DNA of 64,000 nucleotides from Pseudomonas sp. GTDB lineage: Bacteria > Pseudomonadota > Gammaproteobacteria > Pseudomonadales > Pseudomonadaceae. A model generated the notes under the pieces. The model saw only the letters and a program-made list of their open reading frames with translations. It was not told where the DNA came from and searched no databases. Below, piece after piece: positions 55,875 through 64,000 of this stretch; the stretch's first letter is position 1, and each line of letters starts with the position of its first letter. The translations under genes were made by a program, and so were the position numbers. The DNA lies in the NCBI RefSeq assembly GCF_030683065.1, contig NZ_JAUXMX010000033.1, forward strand, positions 1-64,000, in the 5' to 3' direction.

Positions 55875-58800
55875 ATGGCTGTTACACTCACTACGATGAA
55901 ATCGCTGGTTGGCGGCATCGAAGACCAGTACTACGCAATTACTTATGCTCGCTTGCTAATGAACGGCAACGAGTCGAGCACTACAGATGGATTTTTGGTT
56001 GAGCCAGGTACATCAGGCTCCCTGTCCTATTTCAATGCTGCCGGCGAGCGTGTTGTCATTGATTTCACGGGTAATCCTGAAGTTGTGCTGCGTCTTAACG
56101 GCCTTTATATCAACAACGTAAAGGTTAGCGGTAGCGACTCTAAGTTGTACTGGCTCAATGACGAAGGCTTTCAAGGTGGTAACGTTACAGCCCTGAATCT
56201 TAGTGCGGTCAATACGCTCGACCGTACTTGGGGTAATGGCACGCTGGGTGGTATCGAAATCAGCGATGCCCCCGTTGCCACATCGCTTTTTGTGGCGGGT
56301 GTCAATGATGCCCCGACTACCGCTCCTGTGGTACTCGCAGAAATCGCAGAAGACAGCGGTGCCCGCCTCATCACTTCACTTGAGCTGCTGGCTGCAGCGG
56401 AAGATGTGGATGGCGATGAGTTAACTGTTAGCAATCTGCAAATCAGCTCCGGTGGTGGTCAACTAGTCAATAATCTCGATGGTACCTGGAGCTACACCCC
56501 GGCAGCTGATGACGATACCGGCGTGTCCTTCACCTACACCATCAGCGATGGCACCGTCACCGTTCAAGGCTCTGCCACGCTGGACATCACCCCTGTGTCA
56601 GAGGGCGGAGAGAACATCCCTGCTGTAATCTCCGGCGACGTGAGCAAGTCGGAAGCCGAAACTGATGCAGCACTGACCATCACTGGCACGCTGACCAGCA
56701 CTGACGACGACAACGTGGACAACAGCTTCGTCGCGCAAACCGACGTAGTGGGCACCCGCGGCACCTTCAGTATCACCGAAGCGGGCGCATGGACCTTCGT
56801 TGCCAACAGCGCCTTCAATGAGCTGAACGTTGGCGAGCAGGTTCAAGAAATCTTCAACGTCACCAGCATCGACGGCACCCCGGCCACTGTCACCGTGACC
56901 ATCACCGGCACCAACGATGCTGCCGAGATCAGCGGCACCGCTACGGGTATGGTTGATGAAGACAGCGACATCATCACCGCCAGCGGCACCCTGACCGCAG
57001 AAGATGTAGACAACGTCGACGATGCCTTCCAAGCCAACACCGGTACTGGTACCAACAGCTACGGCACCTTCGCCGTTACCGCTGGCGGCGTGTGGACCTA
57101 CACCCTGGACAACAGCAACGCGACCGTTGATGCCCTCAACGACGCCGACAGCCTGACCGACACCTTCACCGTTCTTTCTGCCGATGGCACCGCTCAGGTC
57201 GTGACCGTGACCATCACCGGTACCAATGACCTGCCTGAAATCAGCTTTGCTGAAGGCAACGATGCCGGTGCTGTGACAGAAGACACGGCCCTGAGCATCA
57301 GCGGTCTTCTGACTGCGAGTGATGTCGATACAGATGCCGAGCTGACCTGGAGCATCGCTGGCGAAGAAGAAGGTGTTGCCATCGGCACCTACGGTTCGCT
57401 GACTCAGGTTAACGGTGCTTGGCTCTACACCCTGAACAACGCCGCCGAGAACGTGCAGGCGCTGGCACAAGGTCAATCCGAGACTGATAGCTTCACCGTC
57501 ATCGTTACCGATGAGCATGGTGCTGCTGATAGCCAAACTGTCACCATCACCATCACCGGCACCGACGACTTACCTGAGCTCACTGGTGACATTACCGGCG
57601 CTGTTACTGAAGATATCAACGACGATGAAGGCAGCCTGTTTGCTACCGGCCGTCTGACCATCACCGATGTCGACAACGATGTTGCCGAATACGACTTTGA
57701 TGAAGTTGTTACTGCTAGTAATGGCGCGCTGGGTAGTCTGACTATCGATGCTCAGGGTCGCTGGATCTACAGCGTTGCCAATGAACTGCTGCAGTACCTG
57801 AAGCAAGACCAGGAGAAGGTTGAAACCTTCACCGTTACCGCTAGCGGTGGGTTCTCGCAGGTTATTACCATTACTATTACCGGCACCAATGACGTGCCAA
57901 ATATTACTGGCAGCATCACTGGTGCAGTACAAGAAGACACCAACATAGCCTTCGGCACGCTGTTAACTACTACCGGTCTGCTGAACATTACTGATGCGGA
58001 TGCGGGCGAGGCGTTCTTCCAGACAGCCGTAACCCCGGCTATTGGTGTGCTGGGCAACCTGGCGATCACCAATCAGGGTGCCTGGAGCTACAGCGTATCC
58101 AACAGCCTGGTGCAGGACCTCAACCTGAACGAAGCGCGTGACGAGCAGTTCACGGTTCTTTCGCTGGACGGTACGCCTACAGTCATCACTGTCACCATTA
58201 CCGGCACCAATGATGTACCCGTGATCAGCTTTGTTGCTGGCAACGCTGCCGGTGCCGTGACAGAAGACACCACCCAGACCGTCAGCGGCGTGCTGACTGC
58301 AACCGATGCCGATACCACTGCAGTGCTGACCTGGAGCATCCTCGAAGGAGAAGGCATCTACGGCTCTTTGGTACTTGATGGCAACAGCGGCAACTGGACC
58401 TACACCCTAGCAAACGGCACCAATGGTGCTGATAACGCTGTACAAGTCCTCAAGCAAGGTGAAGTCAAAACTGAGACGTTCACCGTTCGTGTGATGGACG
58501 AAAACGAAACGTTCGATACCCAGACAATTACCATCACGCTGACCGGCACCAACGACGCACCAGTTATTGCAGCGGGTGGCGACACGGGCAGCATCAGCGA
58601 AGATGCTGAAGTGTTGACCGTAACCGGCACCCTGACTGCGACCGATATCGATAATGGCGCAGTACTGACCTGGAGCATTGAGGACGCAGTATCAGGTATT
58701 GCCGCCGGTACCTACGGCTCGCTGACTCACGTTGACGGCGATTGGACCTATACCCTAAACAACGCTGCCGATAACGTGCAGGCGCTTAACCAAGGTCAAC

Positions 58801-61800
58801 AAGTCACCGATAGCTTCACTGTCATCGTCACCGATGAGCATGGCGCTACTTACGAGAAAGTTGTCACCGTCACCATCACCGGTACCAACGATGCACCTGT
58901 TATCGCTGAAGGCGGTGCCACAGGCAGCATCAGCGAAGACGCTAATGAGCTGACTGTAACTGGCACCCTGATTGCGAGTGATGTCGACAGCTGGGCCTGG
59001 CCGCCGACCTGGAGCATCCAGGGCGAAGTATCAGGTGTCGCCACCGGCACCTACGGTTCACTGACTCAGGTTAATGGCACTTGGACTTACACCCTGAATA
59101 ACGCCGGCGCGAATGTGCAGGCGCTGGCAGAAGGCCAACCAGTCACCGACACCTTCACCGTCATCGTCAGCGATGGGCTTGGCGGTACTGACACCCAAAC
59201 CGTCGAAGTCACCATCACCGGCACCAACGACGCGCCAGTCATCAACGTAATTACGCCGGTTACTTTGAATGAGCAGAGCAACACCGCTGCTCTGACTTCC
59301 ACGATCAACGTTACTTTCACTGACATAGACCTGACCGACACTGGCCATAGCGCCAGCATCGCGACGGCCTCGGCCAGCGGCGTGACTCATCCGAGCCTGA
59401 CCGAAGAAGCACTCAAGACGCTGATCAGCGTGGGTGAAGTGAACAAGCAAAGCGGCAGCGCTGAAGGCAGCCTGTCGCTGAACTTCTCGGCTGCTTCGGG
59501 CGTGTTCGACTACCTGTCTGTTGGCGAAGTTGTCACCCTCAGCTATAGCGTTGCAGTGGACGATGGCGACACAGGTACGGATACCCAGACCTTCAGCATC
59601 ACCATCACCGGCACCAACGACAACCCAGTGGTACTTGAGAGCAGTGTCGTTACTCGTACTGTTACTGAGCGCGACGACGGTGCGATTAACGAAAACTCCG
59701 GCAACCTGACCGTCAGCGGCAGCATCAACTTTGCCGACGTTGACCTGAGTGACATCCTGCACGGCGCTGAAATCACCGTTGCACCGATAGGCGACGAAGT
59801 GCTCGGCACCTTGTTCCTCAATGGCGGCGTGGATGAAGCGGCGGTTAATCAGGCTGCCGACAGCATCGCCTGGACCTACTCGGTCAACGCTGGCCAGCTC
59901 GACAAGCTGAAAGCGGGCGAAACCCTTACCCAAGAGTACGTTGTGCGTATCTCTGATGTGCATGGTGGTTTTGTTGATCAAACCGTCACCATCACCATCG
60001 TGGGCACCAACGATGCGCCAATCGTCACCCTGAACAGCAGCAGCGCTGTACTCACGGAAGATACGAGTGCTGTGCCCGTTGATAGCATGTTGACGCTTAG
60101 CGCAAGCGGCACGCTGAGCTACTCCGATGTTGACCTTGGCATCACCGACGGCGTGAGCCCTGCCGTGGCGGACAGCCACACCATCGCAGACAGCCTGCAA
60201 ACTGCAGTCTGGGCGGGTGGCGAATCCACTACGCTGAGCCAACCTCAATTCGACGCGCTGGCAGAGGCTTTCACTACCTCAATCAACACGGTCAGCAAGA
60301 CCGGCACTTGGAGCTTTGCTCTTGCCAACTCGGCAGTACAGTTCCTCGGTGAGGGTGAGACCCTGACCCTGACCTACAGCGTCGCAGTCACTGACAGCTC
60401 GGGCGCTCTCAACAACACCGATAGCGAAACCGTCACCATCACCCTGGCGGGCACCAACGATGCGCCGGTTATTGATGTTGAGAACAGCGATCTTAGCGTC
60501 GGCCTGATTGAAGATTCTGTTGCTGATGAAGACGATCTGGAAACTCAGGGTGTTGATGAATCAACCCATCTGGTTGCCACGGGTGCAGTGGTATTCAGTG
60601 ATCTGGATATCAACGATGAGCACGTAGTTACATTGGTTCTGCAGCAGAATGGCATCGTTTATAGCGGTGCCGATCATGAGAGCCTCGAAAACTTCGACGG
60701 TTCGCTTGATATCCAACAGGCGCTTCTTGAGGGTATTACTGCTGGTGCTGACTCGAGCGGCTGGAACTTCGCCATCGCCAACTCGGCCGTGCAGTTCCTG
60801 GGTGCTGGCGAGACCCTGACCCTGACCTTCGATCTGAGCGTGACGGATAATTCCGGCGTGCTGCTGAGCAACGTAGCCACTGAAACCGTCACCATCGTCA
60901 TCACTGGCACCAACGATGCTCCGGTCATCGAGGCGGAAACCGTTCTTACCGCCAGCCTGACTGAAGATGCTGTTGCGGCTGACGATGTGGAAACGCCTGT
61001 TAATGAATTAACCCACCTGGTTGCCACGGGTGACGTGGTGTTCAGCGATCTGGATATCACCGATGGCCACGAAGTCGCCTTGGTGCTGGAAGGGGAAGGG
61101 GTTGGCATCGTTTACAGCGGTGGTGGGTTGGATACCGACGCTCTCGCTGCAATTAACGGTGCCATTACTGCCAGCGCCGGATTGAACAGCTGGAACTTCG
61201 CCATCGCCAACTCGGCCGTGCAGTTCCTCGGTGCTGGCGAGACCCTGACCCTGACCTACGCGCTGAGTGTGACGGATGATTCCGGCGCGGAGAACAACGC
61301 AGCCACTAAAACCATCACCATCACCATCACCGGCACCAATGATCAGCCGAGCTTGCTGGTAGGTCCCGCCGATCAGTCGTTGACTGAGGATGCAGCTGTT
61401 GTTGAGGGTGTGTTGAGTGCCTTTGGCGCCCTGACTGTTACTGATGCCGACATCACCGACACCCACACAATCGAGTTTGCCTTGGCAAGCGCTACCGTGG
61501 AAGGCGATGCCCTAACGGTTGAAGCACTCGCGGCCATCGATACGGCCATCAGCACTGAGGCTTTCGATGGCGAAGGCTTGGAATGGCGAGTTGACATTCT
61601 CAACTCGGCCGTGCAGTTCCTCGCTGCCGGTGAAGAACTGGTACTGACCTTCAACGTCACTGCGGTTGATGGTTCCGAAACTGACAATGCCACCAGCGCA
61701 GTGCAGACCATCACCATTACCGTCATCGGTACTAATGATGGACCGACCATTGTGGAGGGCAACACCGACGCCAGCGCTGCGGTAACCGAGCGACTGGACG

Positions 61801-63647
61801 GCAGCGATGATGAGAACGACGGCGATCTGACCGACACCGGCACCATCAGCTTTGCAGACGTGGACCTGAGCGATAGCCACACTGCAACTGTTGGGCTTGT
61901 CGTCCTTGATGGCGAAGACCACGTGATTGACACCCCGCTCGGCGAGCTGGCCGTGGGTGCTGTTAACCAGGAAACCAACAGTGTCGACTGGACCTTCACC
62001 TTGGCGGCGGGCGTCATTGACGGCATGGCCGAAGGCGAGACCCTGACCCAGGTCTACACCGTGACCATCGACGATGGCCAGCTGGGTAGCGTGACACAGG
62101 ACATCACCGTCACCATCACCGGTACCAACGATGCACCGACCATTGTGGGCATTGAAACGAATGCTGCAGGCTCAGTTACCGAGAGGGCAGACGGTGCCAT
62201 CGATGAGAACGACGGCAACCTCACTGACACGGGCGTGATCACCTTTGCTGACGTTGATTTGACTGACACACACAGCGCCAGCATCACCGCGACTGTTGCC
62301 ACAGATGGCGCCAACAACAGCGTACCGGCACGAGGCACTCTGACCCTGGGTGCAGTGGACCAGGTTACTAATACGCTGACCTGGACCTACACTGTTGCAG
62401 CTGGCGTCCTGGATAACCTGGGCGAAGGTGAAACATTGACTCAGGTGTATACCGTTACCATCGATGACGGCAACACCGGCGGCACCGTCACTCAGGATGT
62501 CACCATCACCCTGACCGGCACCAACGATGCGCCGACTATCACGGCAGCTTCGGCAGAGATTGACAATATAGAGTATGAAAACACCATCCTTGTACAAGCC
62601 GATATGGACGGTACGGTTACGGCATTCAGCCTGGGTGGCAACGTAGTCATCGGCGACGTCGATGCCAGCGACGTGTTGACTGTCAAGCTGAGTGCCATCA
62701 TGGGCACGCTGAGCGGAGGAGTTAGCGAACTGCAGTTATTCGGTACTGTTGAGGATATCAATACGGCCATCGCTAACCTGATGTTCACTCCGGACAGTGA
62801 GTTGGGTGCGGGGGCTGCCTTGCTTGTCGAGGTGACCGATGCCTTCGGTGCAACTGATGCTGCTTTCGTTGAGGTAGCAGTCAAAGACTGGATGAGTGAG
62901 GAGTACATCACGCCTCTAACAGCGTATGTTAATTTCACCGCGGCCGATGAGAATGAGCAGGATCTGTTCTTGTTTGGTTATCAGGCTGAGACCATCGTCA
63001 CTATTGGTGGTGTAGGCGTATCGGCCTCCAAGACAACCGTAGAAGTAGACCCATCTGGTACAGTTATCAGCGGCGAGTTTACCGGCTCGCTTACCTTGTT
63101 AGGCTATAGCGCCGACCTCGACGGCAACTCGATCCTGTTCGCCGACGGCTCTGTGCTCAAGACCACCAGCGTCAAGGCGACGCTAGTAGGCAGTGCAGTT
63201 GAAGGCGGCGACTACCTCAAGGGCAGCGAGTCCAACGACGTGCTGCGCGGCATGGCCGGTAACGACAAGCTGGAAGGCGGTGGCGGTAACGACACCATCT
63301 ACGGCGGTATGGGTGCCGACATCATCTACGGTGGTGCGGGCAACGACATCCTCTATGCGGGTGATACCACTGCAAACGATAACGCTGCCGACCTGTTCGT
63401 CTATGACCTAGTTGGTGGGTATCAGGGTACTGACCTGATCATCGGCTTCGCCAATGGCCAGGATAAGATCGGCTTCGACGGTGCGAGCATGGCCAACGTA
63501 GTCATTGCGGCCAGCGTCGGTTCGATCGCGGTGGTCAAGCTGTACGCTGATGTTCAACATACCGAGGAGCTTGCCACCATCAAGCTGTTGGGTATGGCCG
63601 GCAATGTCGGCATTGAAGACTTCAATTTTGGTTCTGTGCCCGTCTAA
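55875..63647 (+). CDS. Giant VCBS-repeat RTX adhesin
   Basis: A 2590-aa secreted surface protein. There is no Sec signal peptide. The first about 140 residues form an unassigned domain, followed by a cadherin-like segment (about 145-240). About 16 VCBS-type repeats of roughly 100-150 residues run from 245 to 2215; each ends with a word like ITGTNDAP. A non-repeat region and RTX glycine-rich nonapeptides (GMAGNDKLEGGGGNDTIYGG and GGAGNDILYAGD) lie near 2450-2500. A C-terminal secretion segment ends FNFGSVPV. This is the build of type I secreted adhesins of the LapA/BapA kind. The LapA N-terminal retention module with its protease site is not evident, and no transporter genes are in the window. 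ATG at 55875 follows GGAGTAAAAC. Confidence 0.88.
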   Translation: MAVTLTTMKSLVGGIEDQYYAITYARLLMNGNESSTTDGFLVEPGTSGSLSYFNAAGERVVIDFTGNPEVVLRLNGLYINNVKVSGSDSKLYWLNDEGFQGGNVTALNLSAVNTLDRTWGNGTLGGIEISDAPVATSLFVAGVNDAPTTAPVVLAEIAEDSGARLITSLELLAAAEDVDGDELTVSNLQISSGGGQLVNNLDGTWSYTPAADDDTGVSFTYTISDGTVTVQGSATLDITPVSEGGENIPAVISGDVSKSEAETDAALTITGTLTSTDDDNVDNSFVAQTDVVGTRGTFSITEAGAWTFVANSAFNELNVGEQVQEIFNVTSIDGTPATVTVTITGTNDAAEISGTATGMVDEDSDIITASGTLTAEDVDNVDDAFQANTGTGTNSYGTFAVTAGGVWTYTLDNSNATVDALNDADSLTDTFTVLSADGTAQVVTVTITGTNDLPEISFAEGNDAGAVTEDTALSISGLLTASDVDTDAELTWSIAGEEEGVAIGTYGSLTQVNGAWLYTLNNAAENVQALAQGQSETDSFTVIVTDEHGAADSQTVTITITGTDDLPELTGDITGAVTEDINDDEGSLFATGRLTITDVDNDVAEYDFDEVVTASNGALGSLTIDAQGRWIYSVANELLQYLKQDQEKVETFTVTASGGFSQVITITITGTNDVPNITGSITGAVQEDTNIAFGTLLTTTGLLNITDADAGEAFFQTAVTPAIGVLGNLAITNQGAWSYSVSNSLVQDLNLNEARDEQFTVLSLDGTPTVITVTITGTNDVPVISFVAGNAAGAVTEDTTQTVSGVLTATDADTTAVLTWSILEGEGIYGSLVLDGNSGNWTYTLANGTNGADNAVQVLKQGEVKTETFTVRVMDENETFDTQTITITLTGTNDAPVIAAGGDTGSISEDAEVLTVTGTLTATDIDNGAVLTWSIEDAVSGIAAGTYGSLTHVDGDWTYTLNNAADNVQALNQGQQVTDSFTVIVTDEHGATYEKVVTVTITGTNDAPVIAEGGATGSISEDANELTVTGTLIASDVDSWAWPPTWSIQGEVSGVATGTYGSLTQVNGTWTYTLNNAGANVQALAEGQPVTDTFTVIVSDGLGGTDTQTVEVTITGTNDAPVINVITPVTLNEQSNTAALTSTINVTFTDIDLTDTGHSASIATASASGVTHPSLTEEALKTLISVGEVNKQSGSAEGSLSLNFSAASGVFDYLSVGEVVTLSYSVAVDDGDTGTDTQTFSITITGTNDNPVVLESSVVTRTVTERDDGAINENSGNLTVSGSINFADVDLSDILHGAEITVAPIGDEVLGTLFLNGGVDEAAVNQAADSIAWTYSVNAGQLDKLKAGETLTQEYVVRISDVHGGFVDQTVTITIVGTNDAPIVTLNSSSAVLTEDTSAVPVDSMLTLSASGTLSYSDVDLGITDGVSPAVADSHTIADSLQTAVWAGGESTTLSQPQFDALAEAFTTSINTVSKTGTWSFALANSAVQFLGEGETLTLTYSVAVTDSSGALNNTDSETVTITLAGTNDAPVIDVENSDLSVGLIEDSVADEDDLETQGVDESTHLVATGAVVFSDLDINDEHVVTLVLQQNGIVYSGADHESLENFDGSLDIQQALLEGITAGADSSGWNFAIANSAVQFLGAGETLTLTFDLSVTDNSGVLLSNVATETVTIVITGTNDAPVIEAETVLTASLTEDAVAADDVETPVNELTHLVATGDVVFSDLDITDGHEVALVLEGEGVGIVYSGGGLDTDALAAINGAITASAGLNSWNFAIANSAVQFLGAGETLTLTYALSVTDDSGAENNAATKTITITITGTNDQPSLLVGPADQSLTEDAAVVEGVLSAFGALTVTDADITDTHTIEFALASATVEGDALTVEALAAIDTAISTEAFDGEGLEWRVDILNSAVQFLAAGEELVLTFNVTAVDGSETDNATSAVQTITITVIGTNDGPTIVEGNTDASAAVTERLDGSDDENDGDLTDTGTISFADVDLSDSHTATVGLVVLDGEDHVIDTPLGELAVGAVNQETNSVDWTFTLAAGVIDGMAEGETLTQVYTVTIDDGQLGSVTQDITVTITGTNDAPTIVGIETNAAGSVTERADGAIDENDGNLTDTGVITFADVDLTDTHSASITATVATDGANNSVPARGTLTLGAVDQVTNTLTWTYTVAAGVLDNLGEGETLTQVYTVTIDDGNTGGTVTQDVTITLTGTNDAPTITAASAEIDNIEYENTILVQADMDGTVTAFSLGGNVVIGDVDASDVLTVKLSAIMGTLSGGVSELQLFGTVEDINTAIANLMFTPDSELGAGAALLVEVTDAFGATDAAFVEVAVKDWMSEEYITPLTAYVNFTAADENEQDLFLFGYQAETIVTIGGVGVSASKTTVEVDPSGTVISGEFTGSLTLLGYSADLDGNSILFADGSVLKTTSVKATLVGSAVEGGDYLKGSESNDVLRGMAGNDKLEGGGGNDTIYGGMGADIIYGGAGNDILYAGDTTANDNAADLFVYDLVGGYQGTDLIIGFANGQDKIGFDGASMANVVIAASVGSIAVVKLYADVQHTEELATIKLLGMAGNVGIEDFNFGSVPV

Positions 63648-63672
63648 CCCCTAGCATTACGCAGTAACCAGG

Positions 63673-63700
63673 CCCGGCAGATACCCTCTGCCGGGTTTTT
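63673..63700 (+). terminator. Intrinsic terminator of the adhesin gene
   Basis: A perfect nine-bp stem CCCGGCAGA/TCTGCCGGG (63673-63681 and 63687-63695), loop TACCC, then TTTTT, 26 bp after the stop codon. Confidence 0.92.
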
Positions 63701-63820
63701 CTATTTTCGGGTTGGCCAAAGCCTGGTGTACAGGTATGACCTGGCACTTGGGTGGTGGTTAAACACGGCGGCCAGAAGGCGGCCGATCAGACGAGCCAAC
63801 CAGACACAAGGAGAGATGCG

Positions 63821-64000
63821 ATGGCCAATTACGTGCCGATTTCACGGGTGAAACACGCCGGCTTGCACTGGAAAAAACCGACCGATTATGGCTTCGCCCG
63901 TGGCGAAGCCCTGCAGCCGCTGGTAGTGGCTGAGTTGCCCAGGGTGGCGCAAAACATGCCTACGGCATTTGTCGTCAGCGGTGATACCTATGTGCCGGTG
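63821..64000 (+). CDS. SapC family protein, N-terminal part (cut by window end)
   Basis: The first 60 codons read MANYVPISRVKHAGLHWKKP, then YGFARGEALQPLVVAELPRVAQNMPTAFV, the usual opening of SapC-like proteins, which are often encoded beside RTX surface-layer or adhesin genes. AAGGAGAG lies just before the start. Family members are about 240 residues; the rest is outside the window. The role is not known; the neighbourhood suggests it serves the adhesin or its secretion. Confidence 0.8.
   Translation, partial: MANYVPISRVKHAGLHWKKPTDYGFARGEALQPLVVAELPRVAQNMPTAFVVSGDTYVPV

Noticed and set aside
56171..62938. Many minus-strand frames antisense to the RTX adhesin
   Set aside because: They mirror the repeat periodicity of the adhesin and show Val/Ser-rich low-complexity sequence only.
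54808..64000. Prophage or integrative element carrying the adhesins
   Set aside because: No integrase, phage structural gene, tRNA or attachment-site repeat is visible; composition alone is not enough.

Overview
The window reads as chromosomal DNA of a Pseudomonas species. The evidence is recognisable Pseudomonas gene families and gene orders (copZ-nalD-MFS transporter, bauR-bauA-bauC, mscL/YdcH/radA/mapZ, adenine deaminase and 8-oxoguanine deaminase with a BMP-type ABC transporter), high GC with Pseudomonas codon use, and REP-like palindromes scattered between genes. I saw no rRNA, tRNA, CRISPR array, complete insertion sequence or prophage.

Layout. 1-0.4 kb: three tandem 133-bp REP-type units. 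0.4-3.2 kb: copper export, with P-type ATPase copA diverging from a CopZ-like chaperone across a CueR-type promoter. 3.3-5.5 kb: NalD-type TetR repressor and a Bcr/CflA drug exporter. 5.7-10.3 kb: a small unknown protein, a membrane PAS/GAF sensor without an output domain, an ADH-monooxygenase pair and a divergent LysR regulator. 10.4-19.8 kb: a metal (probably copper) uptake region with two TonB receptors (one is OprC with its copper ligands intact), three DUF2946 proteins, a PepSY membrane protein, a PCuAC periplasmic copper chaperone, an unknown 182-aa protein, and a decayed patch holding a frameshifted cytochrome c5 and a fossil of an oxygenase gene end. 20.1-29.9 kb: purine uptake and salvage genes, all on the minus strand. 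30.2-37.1 kb: CitMHS transporter, TetR and IMPACT genes, and a compact beta-alanine catabolism locus. 37.1-38.0 kb: a long imperfect palindromic element.

38.0-42.4 kb holds a NYN/OST-HTH protein coupled to a small membrane protein, a lipoprotein, a di-heme cytochrome and rlmG. 42.6-49.5 kb is a four-gene operon: a response regulator with REC, degenerate GGDEF and intact EAL domains, two paralogous periplasmic-binding lipoproteins, and a Cache/PAS histidine kinase, with no ABC permease or ATPase. It looks like a ligand-sensing two-component system that controls c-di-GMP breakdown. 49.7-53.6 kb carries mscL, a stand-alone EAL protein, two YdcH proteins, radA and the c-di-GMP adaptor mapZ. 54.8-64 kb carries surface genes: a short YadA-like trimeric autotransporter, a 2590-residue VCBS/RTX adhesin and the start of a SapC-family gene.

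Two themes recur. Copper is handled both ways (CopA/CopZ export, OprC/PCuAC/DUF2946 import). c-di-GMP signalling proteins (REC-GGDEF*-EAL, EAL, PilZ) lie directly upstream of large adhesins, the type of surface protein this messenger commonly controls in Pseudomonas. The best candidates for an undescribed system are the two-binding-protein/kinase/phosphodiesterase operon and the paired type V plus type I adhesin locus. Assignments rest on reading motifs and remembered family features; no database search was run.
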